From Emiliania huxleyi CCMP1516 (Eukaryota > Haptophyta > Isochrysidales > Noelaerhabdaceae), in NCBI RefSeq assembly GCF_000372725.1, contig NW_005195085.1:8311-72310 (forward strand): 64,000 nucleotides of DNA. Direction: 5' to 3'. The notes under the pieces are model-generated. The model saw nothing but the letters and a program-made list of their open reading frames with translations, searched no databases and had not been told where the DNA came from. The translations under genes and the position numbers were made by a program. This document shows, one piece after another, positions 10,539 through 21,434 of this stretch. Within the stretch, counting starts at the first letter, position 1. Every line of letters begins with the position of its first letter.

Positions 10539-13500
10539 CACCTTCCAGATCACCCGAGATCACCCCGAGAACCCGGTATCAGGCCACCTTTTCGTCTCTC
10601 TCGCCACCTTCCAGCTCGTCACCGCCGCCGTCTACCTCGCCAGCGCGACACTGCGCGGTGGGCGGATCGTGCGACATCTGCCCGAGCCGGTCTCCCTCGG
10701 GTACTTGGCCTCTGTCGGGCTCATCCTCGTCGACTCGAGCTCGAAGGCCGAGATGGCACCGAGATTGGGACGAGATTGGGACGAGATTGGGACGAGATTG
10801 GGACGAGATTGGGACGAGATTGGGACGAGATTGGGGCGAGATTGGGGCGAGATTGGGCCGATAAGATGTATGGGTCGAGGCGCCCATGAGCTGGCCAGCT
10901 CGTGTCCATGGGCTCGTGTCCATGGGCACGGGTGGCTGACGCACCCCATACCACATCTAACCACGAGATCTCCCGAGATGAGGTCGTCGGCTGCTCGCTG
11001 CTCGACCCGCTGTCGGTCTGGCGGGCGCCCGCCGCCGCACGGGCTCAGCTCGCCCTCGGCGCTTGCGCCAGTCGCCTGGCTCCACATCAGCCGAGGTCAG
11101 CCGAGGCCAGCCGAGACCGCCCCAGACTAGGCACCGCGCTCGGCGTCTTGCTCACTGTCGCCGGGCGCAGGCTCATCGGCTCAGCGCGTGTGGCCCTCGT
11201 GCCCGCGACCGCCGCTCTCGCTGCTGCCGTGCTCCTCCTCCTCCCCCTCGCCTCGGTCGACGTGGACGGGTGGGCCCTCGACGTGCCCGCCTTTCGGCTC
11301 TCCTCGCTGCCGGCCGCCCTCTCGCTCGGCGATGTCCGCCTGGCGTCGGCTGCGCGGGACGGGGCGGTGACAGCTGCGGTGGCGGCCCTCCCCATGGTGC
11401 CGCGCCTTAGATGGCGAGCCCGCGCCGTCCCGCTCCACACGATGCGGTCGTCTACGATGCGGTCGGCGGTCTCATGGTTTGCGGTGTCACTCCCCGACGC
11501 ATCGCGGTCGTAGCTCGTGTGCTGCCGCGGACGCGAGAGTGCAAAGGGACCGTACACGATTCACAGCCTCGCCTTGTGCACACACAGGCTGCCGCGAGAT
11601 GACCCGAGATGACCCGAGATGACCCGAGATGACCCGAGATTAGGTTGCCGGGCGGATGATGGCGTACTCCGCGATGCGGCGCCGAGCGCACCTGATTCTC
11701 TGCCGCTGAGCCTGTCGGACGCAACTCTCGCACGCATCTCGGCTCTCTCTCCCTCTCTCTCAGGCGGCGCCTCTCCTGGCGCTTCGACATCGACACGGAG
11801 CTGCGGGCGCGTGGAGGGGCGGCGCCGCTCCTCGCTCGAGAGGGCCCGAGAGAGCGACGACGCCACCCGAGGGGGTAGGCGATGGGGGTGGCGCAGCTCC
11901 TCGCGTCGCCCTTTGGCGCGACGGCGACGCCAAACTACCCCGTGACGGCGACCGCGCACTCCCTCGGCGCCACGCGCAGCCTGCACCTCCCCGCCGCGTG
12001 CGCGTTCCTGCCGCTCCTGCTGCTCGCCTCGGGTCTGCGGCCCGTCACCGCCCTCCCCGCCGTCGCCCTCGCCGCCATCGTCGCGCACAACGGCCTCGAC
12101 CTCCTCGCCGACACTCTCTCCGACGCTTGGGCGCGAGACGAGCCGAGAGTGTCCGAGATGCGCCGAGGTTCTCCGAGGCCCAACCCCCACTGCTGGGTCC
12201 CCGGCCCCCCCCCCCCCCCGGGGTCCCCGGGGCGCCCTCCCCTCCCCCCCTCCCCCCCCCCCCAGCCCTGATCAATCTCACCACTCTTGTTTTCACGACT
12301 GGTAGGTGCGCCTCCCGCCGACCCACTTCTCCCTCGTGCTGCTGCATGTCGCCACCACGGCGTCCGTTGGCATGGCGCCGGCGGTGCTCCTCGGGGTCCT
12401 CCTCACCGCCGCTCTCTTCGTGCTCGAGTACTCTGCGCACTCCGGCGTGCTGCAAACCGCGACCTCCTCGCTCGAGCGCTCGAACGTGGCGCGGTCGGCC
12501 GAGAGGGCGCACGGCTGTCCGATCCCGGCGTCGTCAGCTCGTTCTGGCCCGGAGGGTAGGCGAGGCCGGCGGAGGACGCGCGGCTGCTCGACGCCGTCGG
12601 CGCGTCGGCGCTGGTCGTGCACCTCTTCGGCGTGCTCTACTTCGGCTCGTGCGCGTCGCTGGTCGAGGTGAGGAGGAGGGGAGCGGCAGTCCAGCGGCTC
12701 GTGTGCGGATCGTGCCTCACACTCCCCTCGCGCGTGTGTCTAGGTTGTTGACGAGCACCTGCGCCGCCTCGGCGGCTGCCTCCACGACGGTGAGCAGCTC
12801 GAGCTCGGCTACCTCGTCCTCGACTTTGCGCAGTGCCCTGCCGTCGACGCGACTTCGGTCAGCGCCCTCTTCGAGGCGGCGAGCCTCTGCCCCGCCGCGC
12901 GGCTGCTCGTGGCAGGCGCCAACTCGACCTGCCTCGCCGCCCTCGGCCGGCACGCCCCGCTCCTGTCGGAAGGGGAGGCCGGCCGGTGGTCCGAGTTTGA
13001 GCGGTTCGAGTCCTACTCCACCCTCGACCTCGCGCTGGAGAGGGTCGAGGCAGCCTTGCTCGAACGGCACCGCCGCTCGCCGCTGCCGCCGCGTTCGCCG
13101 TACGCACCGCCGGCGGGGGGCGGCGGCAGGGCCAACTTCTCGAGATTACCCGAGATTACCCGAGATTACCCGAGATTATAGGCGGGGGGCGGCGGCAGGG
13201 CGGACTTCTCGCCGGACGAGGCGCGAGCGAGACTGGCGCCCGCGCTGCTGGAGCAGCTCCGCGCGCGTTTCGGCGCGAGCATGACGAACCTCCACCGCGC
13301 CCCCGAGCTGGCAGGCAGCGCCGCCCGCCGGCCCGCCCCGGCTGGAATTGAGTTGAAAGCTAACTTGTTCACAGCTAGCTTGTTCACAGCACCGCTTGTT
13401 CACAGCTAGCTTGTTCACAGCAAGCTTGTTCACAGCACGCTTGTTCACAGCACCGGCGGCGCTCTGATTTGGTGCGGACCTTTGCGCGCAGGCCTCTTTG

Positions 13501-14537
13501 ATCACCTCGACATCGCTCTGGTGCCGCCCGACCACGACATATCTGGTAGCGGCAGCCGGTGCGACGACGAAGAGGCCCTCTACATTCTTGACTCGGGCTG
13601 GGTCGCCTTGTTTGCGAGCACCCAAGCCGGTGGGGAGAGTGCCGGAGGCGGCAGCGGGGGCGGCGGCGGCCACGGCGGGGGCGGCGGCGGCGCGGCTCAA
13701 CGCCGGCTCGCCAAGGTGCGAGGCCCAGGAGTCTTTCTCGGTGACCTTTCGCTCGGGGCCTTGCCGGGCGGCGAGGCGGCGGAGGCGGCGCCTCTCCGTC
13801 TTGTCGCACGATCGGTCTCGTTCTGCCGCTTGCTGCGCTTGCCACACCGGCGCCGCGCTTTGCTCGAGAGGTCGGAGCCTGAGGTGATGCTCGCGCTCTG
13901 CCGCGTGCTGCTGCGCGTCGTCAGCCAGCAGCTGGGCGAGAGCACGTTGCGTCATCTCCTCAGCGACGCCTTCAAGGTTGCGATCTCCCCGTCGCCGTCC
14001 CTGGGGCGCCTCCTCGGCCACGGCCAGCGCCGTTCCGACTTGCCACGCGCGGCGTCCGGCATTGCGTTGCCAGCGCTCGGCCACAACGCCACTAGCTCCG
14101 ACCGCGCCTCGCCACCGCCGGCGTCGCCGCTCCCCGGTCAACAGACGGCGCGGCGGAGGTCGAAGGTGCCCGCCGCTCTCTCGCTCGACAGTTTCCTGCT
14201 GCATGGCCTGCAGGTCTCGCGGGCTGCCGAGCCTCCGTCATCGTCTGCTGCGCAGAGTGGCCAGCCCCACTCGTGCACGACGGCGGCCGCTTGCAGTGCT
14301 CCGCCGCCGCTCTCGGCGCCGGCTCCTGGCGCTGCTTTGCCATCCGATGCCGCGTCCCGTGCGGAGGCAGCGGGTGCGATGCGCGTAATTGGCGGCGATG
14401 CGAGCTTGCGACTCGTCGGGGATGACTCGTCCACGTCGTCTTCCGAGGAGGAGGAGGAGGAGGGGGGCGGAGGGGGGAGGAGCAGGAGGAGTCGGACGTG
14501 GGCGCCACGCGTCTCGATCACTCTGGAGGAGCCATGA
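10069..14537 (+). CDS. SulP-family anion transporter with STAS and cyclic-nucleotide-binding domains
   Basis: A multi-exon gene. N-terminal membrane exons 10069 to about 10443 (GALVAACLAAVQSIACAKVM) and from 10615 (FQLVTAAVYLASATLRGG, HLPEPVSLGYLASVGLIL) match SulP permeases. Further helices are at about 11132-11390, 11762-12130 (FDIDTELRARG; ATPNYPVTATAHSLGATRSL) and 12307-12540 (FSLVLLHVATTASVGMAPAV). A STAS domain follows (about 12575-13113: ALVVHLFGVLYFGSCASLVE, then GT-AG intron 12667-12745, then LDFAQCPAVDATSVSALFEA). The last exon from 13490 is CNB-like: EEALYILDSGWVALFAS, GPGVFLGDLSLGALPGG. This SulP-STAS-cNMP order is known from some fungal and protist transporters. Ion specificity (sulfate, bicarbonate, amino acid) is unknown. 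Introns contain CT, GAGATTGGGAC, GATGACCCGA and TTGTTCACAGC arrays. Some joins between 10750 and 11760 are unresolved. Confidence 0.8.
10444..10545 (+). repeat. CT microsatellite in SulP intron
   Basis: About 90 bases of (CT)n with interruptions. It lies between PSPLGHL and LVTAAVYL of the SulP gene; a GC donor at 10444 and AG at 10613-10614 keep the frame. Confidence 0.8.
10752..10860 (+). repeat. 11-bp minisatellite GAGATTGGGAC
   Basis: Nine near-perfect units directly after the codons for DSSSKAEM in the SulP gene, drifting to GAGATTGGGGC at the 3' side. A GC dinucleotide at the first unit border (ATG/GCACC) could be the donor. Confidence 0.85.
11597..11643 (+). repeat. 10-bp minisatellite GATGACCCGA
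   Basis: Five units in an intron of the SulP gene, upstream of the FDIDTELRARG exon. Confidence 0.85.
13113..13181 (+). repeat. 69-nt GC-AG intron with exon duplication and CGAGATTACC array
   Basis: The exon segment starting GCGGGGGGCGGCGGCAGGGC at 13113 recurs at 13182. Between the copies are four CGAGATTACC units ending in ATTATAG. Removing 13113-13181 restores one continuous copy in the STAS-to-CNB linker. Confidence 0.8.
13370..13459 (+). repeat. TTGTTCACAGC minisatellite
   Basis: Six units with variable spacer letters, in the intron before the CNB exon. The acceptor is at 13488-13489 (gcgcgcAG/GCCTC), and a GC donor after RPAP keeps phase. Confidence 0.8.
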
Positions 14538-15670
14538 TGTAGAATGTAACTCTCTCTGAGGGTTGTCATCTCTGTCAACGGCGAGCTGTAGACGGTTCCG
14601 TGGGACTCAAGAAAATTCTTTTGGCCGTGTTTGGGAACCTAGACGCGGGTCCAATATTCAGGTCGCCTAGACGCTAGAGTACTCGCTGCCTCCCGAGGGG
14701 GGCAGCGGGTTCGGCGACCTGGTGTATACGCCACGGTCCCTCTGGGCTCCGTGGCGACGAAGGTCGCCCGGGACTGGCTCGCCAACGAGAGCTCTAGACT
14801 ACGAGCCGTCCCGGCGCGGCAAAATCGATGCGGCCTGCAGGGACCGAAAGGTCGCCGATCAGCGACCTGATCACGGCTGCCGGCGCCTCGGCGCCGGCCG
14901 ACGCCGTGTTCGGCGTAGGTTCGCGACGGGCGAGGCGCCCCGCCCGACGACCCCCGCCTCCGAGGCGGACGAGGGCGACGGCGTCGGCGGCGATGGCGGG
15001 ACCGGGCGGCACCAAGGGCTTTGACCTTTTCGGGCCGGGCCCCACCCCCATGGAGGACCTCTGAGGTCGCTCCTCCCCAGTCTCACCCCACCTTACCTCT
15101 GCCCCCCCCTCCCCCCATCCCTCTGCCTCCCATGCTAGTGCTTGAGAGGACACCACAAACGCGGCACGGCCCGTTTTGGCTGTCTGCGGAGATTTTGTCT
15201 TAGCACACACAGTGAGTCATTCGGAGTCATTCGATGGCCAGAGTGCGATTGTGTGTGTGCGGGAGTTGGTTTGTCGGGAGGGAGGGGCAGGCTGCTCACC
15301 CACGTGCACCGGGCCAGTGCTTGCACTTTGAATGCCGTGGGGCTCCTGCCCGTGTCCGGGTGTGGAGATGCGAGGGTCGCCCCCCCTTGCCCCACCACTT
15401 TGTGTGTGTGGAGAAATTTACCTTACCTTACCTTACCTTACCCCAGTCTACGTTGTCTACCCCGGTAGACGGTAGACGGGCCACCCCTCAGCTTCCTTCT
15501 CGTACAACCCCTCTCTGCTCTCACTCTTTGCCACTACATCATTTTGTGAGCTGCTTAGTGAGCTGCTTACCCTCTTACCTTGCCATACCATTCGGCTACA
15601 CACATGGAAACAACAGGGCCGTCGCCGTTCAACACGTAACGCTGACCAGTGAGCGGGGACCAACGCCCAG
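14538..15670. other. intergenic region with short ORF and TTACC-tailed repeat
   Basis: An ATG ORF at 14828-15064 (78 codons, ending GGTKGFDLFGPGPTPMEDL) is the only candidate gene and lacks recognisable features. The rest contains the TTACC-tailed dispersed repeat at about 15350-15445 and no other signal. Confidence 0.4.
15350..15445 (+). mobile_element. short dispersed repeat with (TTACC)n tail, copy 1
   Basis: The sequence GTGGAGATGCGAGGGTCGCC, a C7 tract, TTGCCCCACCAC, then GTGTGTGTGGAGAAATTTACC and five TTACC units. It matches 53892-53968 nearly base for base and a longer, more diverged relative at 30360-30530. The ordered body plus simple 3' tail resembles a non-autonomous retroposon. 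Confidence 0.6.
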
Positions 15671-17610
15671 CTAAGCTGCCTCCGCCGCCGCCTCCTCGGA
15701 GCGCGCGGACGCGTCGGCGGCCGCCACCAGCGCCGGGTCGAGCCTCGTCGCCTCGTCGCTGGCGAAGCGCGAAAAGGTAAAGCTCGTCGCGTGGGCCGTC
15801 GGCACCTCGTATTGGGCGGGCTCGCCGTCGATGGCGCCTACTCTCACCGCTCGCTGTGTGAGGTCGGGGCGGCCACAGCCCTCCCCTCGCTCTCGCCGTC
15901 GGTTCGCGCCCTCTGCCATCGCGGTAGTCGTAAAGCGCCCCGCGTCTGGGTAGGCGTCGATCGCGCCCGCGCGCGGCGTCGCCGACGAAAAGGACTGCCC
16001 CACGAGGCCATGCGGGAGATGTCGCGCCGCCACGTCGCCCGCCGCGTGAATCGTCACGTCCAGCCGGTGCTCTGGCCCGGCGACGCGATCGTAGACGTGG
16101 TTGCCGCGCACGGAGACGGACCAGTTGCCGAGCGAGAAGGACGCGCTAGCCATGTCCACCTCCATCGCCAAGTCCTCGCACCTGCGGCCGGGCCGTGTCC
16201 GGCGCAAGTCAGCGCGCCCTCGGAAGCTCGCCCGCGCCGCGTGCGGCCGGTCTCACGTGCGGTATCCCCCCTTGCCAAGCTTGAACGGGTGGCCGCCGCA
16301 GGTGCCTATTCCCAGCCAGGTGCCGCGGTCGCGCAGGCTGCTCCGACCCCCGGATGCGTGGCACGGCGGCCGCCGTTGAGGATGCGCCAGCCCCAGTTGG
16401 CAACGTTGAGCTCCGCGGCCTGTGCGTGGGAAGGGAGGCTGGCGCTCAAGCGTGCATGCGAGGCGGCGGGAGAGGTAGTGGGAGATGGCAGAGCGCGGCC
16501 CGCTTCGCCGCGGCTCTCGCTCGCACCCAAAACGAGACGTTGGCCCACTTGCGCTTTGTGCCGACGCACTTCTCGACGGGCGCGCCGGCAGGGCATGCGC
16601 CCACCAGGGCGGCGAGATGAACCTACAGCCGTCGCGAGTGACGCCTGCGGCAGGAGCTGTGGCGCGGGCTGGCTGCGACGATGGCGGAGCGCCTCCGTGA
16701 TGAAGGTGCCGTTCACCGTCAGCCTGCCGCCGTGGAGCTTGTAGAGCGCCTCCTCCATCTTGACGTTGAGCGCCAGGCCGGGCGCCGACAGGAAGGAGTA
16801 GTACGCGCCGGCGCGGCCGCGGAAGTCTGCGCGGCCGCCGTGCGCAAAGTGCAGGTGCGGGTCGCCGATCCCTCCGGCCGGAGGCGGTGAAGGCGGTGGC
16901 GGCGGCGGCGGCGGCGGCGACGGCGGCGGTGGCGGCGACGGCGGCGGCGGCGGCGGCGGCGGCGGCGATTGGCCGTCCTTCGGGGGTGGGGGAGACGGCG
17001 GAGGCGGGGGTGGGGGCGATGGCGGCGGCGGCACCGGAGGCGGGGGAGACGGCGGAGGCGGAGCCGGGGGTGGGGGCGAGGGCGGCGGCGGGGACGGAGA
17101 TTCGAGCAGGCTGATCGGTGCTGGCGACGACGGCGACGGCGAGGGCACGTTCGCAGGCGGCGAGGGCGGCGGCGAGGGCGGCGGCGAGGGCGGCGGCGGC
17201 ACCGGCGGCGGGGGAGACGGCGGAGGCGGAGTAGGGAGCGGAGGCGAGGGCGGTGGCGGGAACGGGTTTTGCGTCCCGGGAGGCGTCCCGGGAGGCATCG
17301 GAGAGTAAGGCTTCATTATGGTCCCCGTCACTTTGACTATGTCAGGGGCGCCGGAAATTGCACGGCTCGTGGCGCCGGTGAAGACGAGGAGGAGGTAGTT
17401 CTTGCCACGCTTGAACTGGTTGATATCGAAATAAAGCATCGGTCCCTCATTCCTGCATTCCATGTGGTACGGCTGGAGCACCGGCGGGCAAGCGTAATCC
17501 GGATCTCCTGCCTTCAGGAAGTTCTGAACCATTGTTGTTGGACATTCCGTGTCGACATCTTGCCCATTGCTAAGACACTTGTCATTTTCCGACGTCTCCA
17601 GCATGACCAT
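15671..17610 (-). CDS. proline-rich vWD-like secreted or cell-surface protein
   Basis: Read 17610 to 15671. The first supported exon encodes VMLETSENDKCLSNGQDVDTEC and MECRNEGPMLYFDINQFKRG, then a long (SPPPP)n linker, then GGIGDPHLHFAHGGRADFRG and GAYYSFLSAPGLALNVKMEE. The GDPH-x-F-x-G-R pattern is typical of von Willebrand type D-like modules in algal wall proteins. Later exons give ELNVANWGWRILNG, GIGTCGGHPFKLGKGGYRT, a GT-AG intron, and EVDMASASFSLGNWSVSVRG with GLVGQSFSS and TTTAMAEGA. The tail TSFTFSRFASDEATRLDP runs to the stop at 15671. The start is uncertain: reading frame extends 5' of the ATG at 17610 and no signal-peptide exon was found. A wall, scale or mucilage role is inferred from family. 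Confidence 0.7.
16876..17270 (-). repeat. (SPPPP)n hydroxyproline-type linker repeat
   Basis: About 130 residues almost entirely Ser and Pro in the vWD-like protein, as in pherophorin or extensin linkers. At DNA level it is a GGCGGNGGC-rich microsatellite. Confidence 0.85.
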
Positions 17611-18100
17611 GTATGTGCATGTCGGGCCGGGGTGTGTGTGAGGGGCAGAGGGGCGGGGGCGTGCGGGGCAGAGGCCCAACGTCGGGCGGCTTGTCGGGGT
17701 CCGGAGCATTCGAGGGGGGAACGAGGAGGGGAGAATGGGCGGTCGGCGACGAGTAGAGCGGCAGGCGCGTACGGGGTAGCCGTCACTTTCCTGCCTCACA
17801 AGGGCGGGGCTGTCCCGGAAAGTGAGAGACGCCGGGCAGCGTGGCGCATTACTGAACCCTCCCATACGTGCTCGTGCTCCTCCTTCGCTGTCCCATCTCC
17901 CCACCTCTTTCCCGCCTGGGCGGGGCGGTGGGCGGGCGCGCGGTGCGGCGTGGCGTGTGCGTGTGTGCGACTGCAACGAAGGACCGCTCGCAGAGGACCA
18001 TTGGGTTTGTACTATTAACAACGAAGGCGCTCTCAAAAAAAAAAATAAAAAAAAGAGACCAAAACCCAGTCACGGCGGCCGACAGTCCGTCTCTTCTCGG

Positions 18101-18746
18101 ATGGAACTGGAGCGCCTGCGTGCGGAGAACGCCCGCTTGCGGCAGGGCCAGGCTCAGATGATCGGCTGCGTCGCGGCCCTCGCCTCCGTCGTCGAGGCCT
18201 GCCTCGACGATCTGCCTGCCGAGGGCGCAGCAGAGGGCCGCACCGCGCGGCTGCATGTCGCCTTCCTGCAGCGCGCGATGCCCATCCTCCGGCAGCAGGT
18301 CGACGAGTCCAGAGCCCAGCTCGCCGCCCACTCCGCCGCCGCCGCTCTGCCCGCCGACTCGGCGAGGACGTCTGCGGCGTCGTCCCGAGGCAGCAGCGTG
18401 GCGATCGAGACGTCGGAGCTGAACTGGCGCTCCTCGGCGGGTGGAGCGCCCCCTCCGCCGCCAACGCCGCCGCCGCCCGAGTCGGCGCGAGTCGGCGAGA
18501 AGGGATGTGAGTCTGACCTCACCTCGGCCACCACCGGCGCGTCGGACGCGGAGGCGGAGAGGGGGGCGGGCACGCCGGTGAGCCACGGCTGTGAAGCAGC
18601 TGTTCACACCGCTGTGGTGCGAACAGGCTGACGGCGCGCTCCTGCGGTGGCTCAAGCGCGGATGGCCAGCCTGGCTGCGCAGCTGGGGCGCGCCACCGAC
18701 CTCTAAGAGAGGCAGCGTGAGAGCCACTCACAGTCGTCGAGGTTGA
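18101..18746 (+). CDS. short coiled-coil protein, unrecognised
   Basis: ATG at 18101 opens MELERLRAENARLRQGQAQM, a leucine-zipper-like heptad, followed by a helical region (VVEACLDDLPAEGAAEG, FLQRAMPILRQQVDESRAQL) and a low-complexity proline stretch. The open frame stops at 18629-18631, but a splice near 18590 (acceptor GTGAAGCAG/CTGTTCACACC) would give LFTPLWCEQADGALLRWLKR and GWPAWLRSWGAP ending at 18746. Both ends are plausible. No family recognised; the leader contains an A-rich run at 18036-18052. Confidence 0.5.
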
Positions 18747-18957
18747 ATCTAGGCGCCGCAGGCCGCGAGAGCATCCGCCGCCCCGCGCCGCAGACCCTGC
18801 TACCTGCTCCCTCATTGCGGCAGGCGGCCAGCGCGACGAATGGACGCGCCAGTGGGAGATAGACACGGTGGAGAGGCCCGGTGGGGTGCGCGGTCGCCGC
18901 CAGCGGCACGGCGGTCGCTTGGATTGGTTTCGCTCTCGCGGTGCGTGCGCGGGCGGT

Positions 18958-20450
18958 GGGGTTGTTGCACGAGTATATGGGACACGATGTCTCAAATATG
19001 AGGGGCTTTGACTCCTACCAGCTCCTGACGCTATCCCTGGCAGCTCTAATGACCAGGATCAGTAGTGCTATAATAGAGGGTGCCCATACTAGCGCAGGAG
19101 CTGCCACACTCGCCCGGACCGTCCCCTTCTGGGGCCGGTTCCGCAGCCCGCGAGAGCCGACAGCGGGGCCGTGCCGCGGGTGCCTACTGCCGAGTGCCAC
19201 AAACACTGCGCCGTCCCGCCATCACCTACAGGCTGTCTTGTGTGATGGTTGGGATGTCCAAACGCCACCATCTTGGCTCTTGCGACCTCAAACCCGCGAG
19301 CTGTATGGGTGGTCCTGACGTCGACAGACGCCCGAGGACCACGGTGAAGCTGAGCTGGAACGAGTCGACAAGTCTCGTCTGAGCCCGTGGCGGTCGCCGG
19401 CTGAGTCGCTGTGCACGGACCGGTACCTCAGGCGTCACCTCCGCAGCCTCAGGTCTCACACTCCACCACCTCCGCCGGGACGCCGTCGGTGGCACGCTCG
19501 GCGGCGAGTTTGTGGCAGCTCCACAGCGAGCGCGGCATCGAGCCTATTCGGTCTGGTCGGTTAGGCGCACCCCCTGGGTGCCAGGGAGTGCGCCGAACGC
19601 GCGAGCGGTGCGTCCTGGCAGCCCGCGCTGGCTCCGGAGCTGCCACAAACTCGAGAAACGCTTTTTTGGGACATTTTCGACGCTTTTGTCCCATAGCTTT
19701 TTGGGACATTTTCGACGCTTTTGTCCCATACGGGCGCCCCGCTCGCCGTCCGCGCGGTCCATCGCCGCATCCCCATCCCCGTCTGCGGCAGCGCCGCCTG
19801 CGCCCGTGCCGGCCTGCTCTGCGACGGCTCGCCACCGCTCGTCGTCCAGCATGTGCCACCACCGCCGATCCGGGTAGCCGTCGTACTCGACCTGGTGCGC
19901 GATCCGTCCGTCCCCGTCCTCCTCCCGCGCCATGACGGTCGCAGGGTACCACCGCTCACTGTCGCAGAAGATCTCGAGGCGCGATCCGGTGGACAGGACA
20001 GTGTGGCCGTCGAGCGCCGCCCTGGCATCCTCGCGCTGTCGCTTCCGCCGCTTCGCCTTCGTCTCCTTGCTGCGCAGCAGGGTGTAGTTCGGGCCCACCT
20101 CCGCCACGCTGTCCAGCAGCTGGGCGGCGCTCGCCATCTCGACCGCGTCGTCCTCCGGCGGAAGCTCCGCGTCGCCCGCGGCCGCTTCCCGAGCGCGCTC
20201 GTCGCGCATCCGCTCGTGGTGGGCCTGCCGACGCGCCACGCCGGCGCCCGTGTGCCTCGCCGCCGCGTCCGGTGACGGCATCGGTCGCTGCCACAGGTCG
20301 TCCCACAGGTCGTACCAACAGGTCGTCCCAAAGGGGACGCATCCAAACCGCCGCATTTCGCCCGCCGAAAAGTCTCCCACTCGCTCTGCCCCAATCTCGA
20401 ACCAATCTCGAGTCGTCTCACTAGTTACATACATACTCGTGCAACAACCC
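18958..20450. mobile_element. DNA transposon 2, same family as transposon 1
   Basis: Both ends carry GGTTGTTGCACGAGTAT in inverted orientation (18959-18975 and 20433-20449). CGGTG flanks both ends (18954-18958 and 20450-20454), consistent with a 5-bp target duplication. The left 560 bp is the inverted counterpart of 5338-5899. The interior differs from transposon 1 and carries a Tudor-like ORF, suggesting a shuffled or gene-capturing family. Confidence 0.75.
19544..20356 (-). CDS. Tudor/Agenet-like domain protein carried by transposon 2
   Basis: 270 codons from ATG 20356. The recognisable part is GSRLEIFCDSERWYPATVMA followed by HQVEYDGYPDRRWWHMLDDE and RWRAV, a Tudor/Agenet-like pattern (strand, aromatic W-Y-P, Y-D-G-Y, W). 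Upstream is a basic segment (RSKETKAKRRKRQREDARAA). Near the 3' end a 34-bp tandem copy encodes repeated KCPKK units, a likely nuclear-localisation-like stretch. It lacks transposase hallmarks. Tudor-like folds bind methylated peptides; here that is only a family inference. Confidence 0.5.
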   Translation of the reverse strand: MRRFGCVPFGTTCWYDLWDDLWQRPMPSPDAAARHTGAGVARRQAHHERMRDERAREAAAGDAELPPEDDAVEMASAAQLLDSVAEVGPNYTLLRSKETKAKRRKRQREDARAALDGHTVLSTGSRLEIFCDSERWYPATVMAREEDGDGRIAHQVEYDGYPDRRWWHMLDDERWRAVAEQAGTGAGGAAADGDGDAAMDRADGERGARMGQKRRKCPKKLWDKSVENVPKKRFSSLWQLRSQRGLPGRTARAFGALPGTQGVRLTDQTE

Positions 20451-21206
20451 GGTGAGGAGTTAAATGTACTTTTATTCGGCATGCGTGTCTTGCGGGTGTT
20501 CGGACAAAATAGACACACGAACACAGTCACACCGGGGAGATGGGGGGGCGCACTGCGCTGCGCCAGTCCCGCGGGTCAGTCGACAGTCCCGCGGGCCAGT
20601 GTCCCGCGGGTCAGTTGGACGAGTCGGTTGGACGAGTCAGTCCCACGCCTCGCCTGGCCTCCACTTTGGCGCGGGCGGGAAGGCGACGGAGGTGCCTGGA
20701 CGTCAAGGAGAGGAGGCCGGGAACGGGTGGGGTTGGCTCAGGGGCGCGGGGAGGGAGGGGTCGGGCGGGCGGGGGGGGGGGGGGGGGGGGTTTGAACCCG
20801 AACCTCCCCTCCCTGGCTGGGGAAAGTGAAGCCCTGCCTTCCCAGGCAATCCAACGTACCCTCCTTGTGCCTGCACCACACGGCAGGAGGAAGAGGGAGG
20901 GGTGGAGCCGGCGGCAGTGAGTAGCGGCAGTCAGCCGCGGCGCCGCGGAGGCGAGCGGCCCCGCGCCTGCCGCCCCGCCGCCCGCCGCTCCAGTCCCCGG
21001 CCCGGCAGTCTCGGTCAATCTGCTGCAATCTCGTGCGATCTCGTGCGATCTCGGGCAATCTCGCCGCCCGCGCGCCAGTCGTGCGCCACGCCCCACGCGT
21101 TCCTCGCCCCGCCGTCTCGCAAGCTCAAGTCCGCGCCTGAGCGGCAGCGGGGGCGGGAAGCGGTCGGGCTTTGAGGCGTCTGGCGCTACGACTGGCGGCG
21201 GAGCAG
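20451..21206. other. intergenic, G-homopolymer and GTCCCGCGGG repeats
   Basis: Contains repeated GTCCCGCGGGTCAGT (20572-20620), repeated TTGGACGAGTC, and an uninterrupted run of more than 20 G at about 20769-20790. Minisatellite-like CTCGTGCGAT units lie at about 21027-21062. No gene is supported. Confidence 0.5.
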
Positions 21207-21420
21207 CCGCTGCTCTCTCCGTTGGAACAGAGCTGACTGGGGCTGATGAAGGCTAGTTGAGAGAGAGAGAGAGATTTGCTCCCCTCCCGTGGAACAGAGC
21301 TGCTCTCTCCGTTGGAACAGAGCTGACTGGGGCTGATGAAGGCTAGTTGAGAGAGAGAGAGATTTGCTCCCCTCCCGTGGAACAGAGCTGCTCTCTCCCA
21401 TGGAACAGAGCTGACAAGTG
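21207..21420. repeat. 94-bp tandem duplication with GA tracts
   Basis: CTGCTCTCTCCGTTGGAACA ... GTTGAGAGAGAGAG ... CCCCTCCCGTGGAACAGAG occurs at about 21207-21300 and again at 21301-21393, with a third partial unit to 21420. It lies at the 3' side of the ankyrin gene. Confidence 0.85.
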
Positions 21421-21434
21421 GTGATGAATGGTAG

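Noticed and set aside
10147..10563. Minus-strand ORF rich in Arg-Glu repeats
   Set aside because: It is the antisense translation of the CT microsatellite in the SulP intron.
20790..20830. tRNA-like GTTTGAACCCG
   Set aside because: It follows a G-homopolymer and no cloverleaf can be folded.
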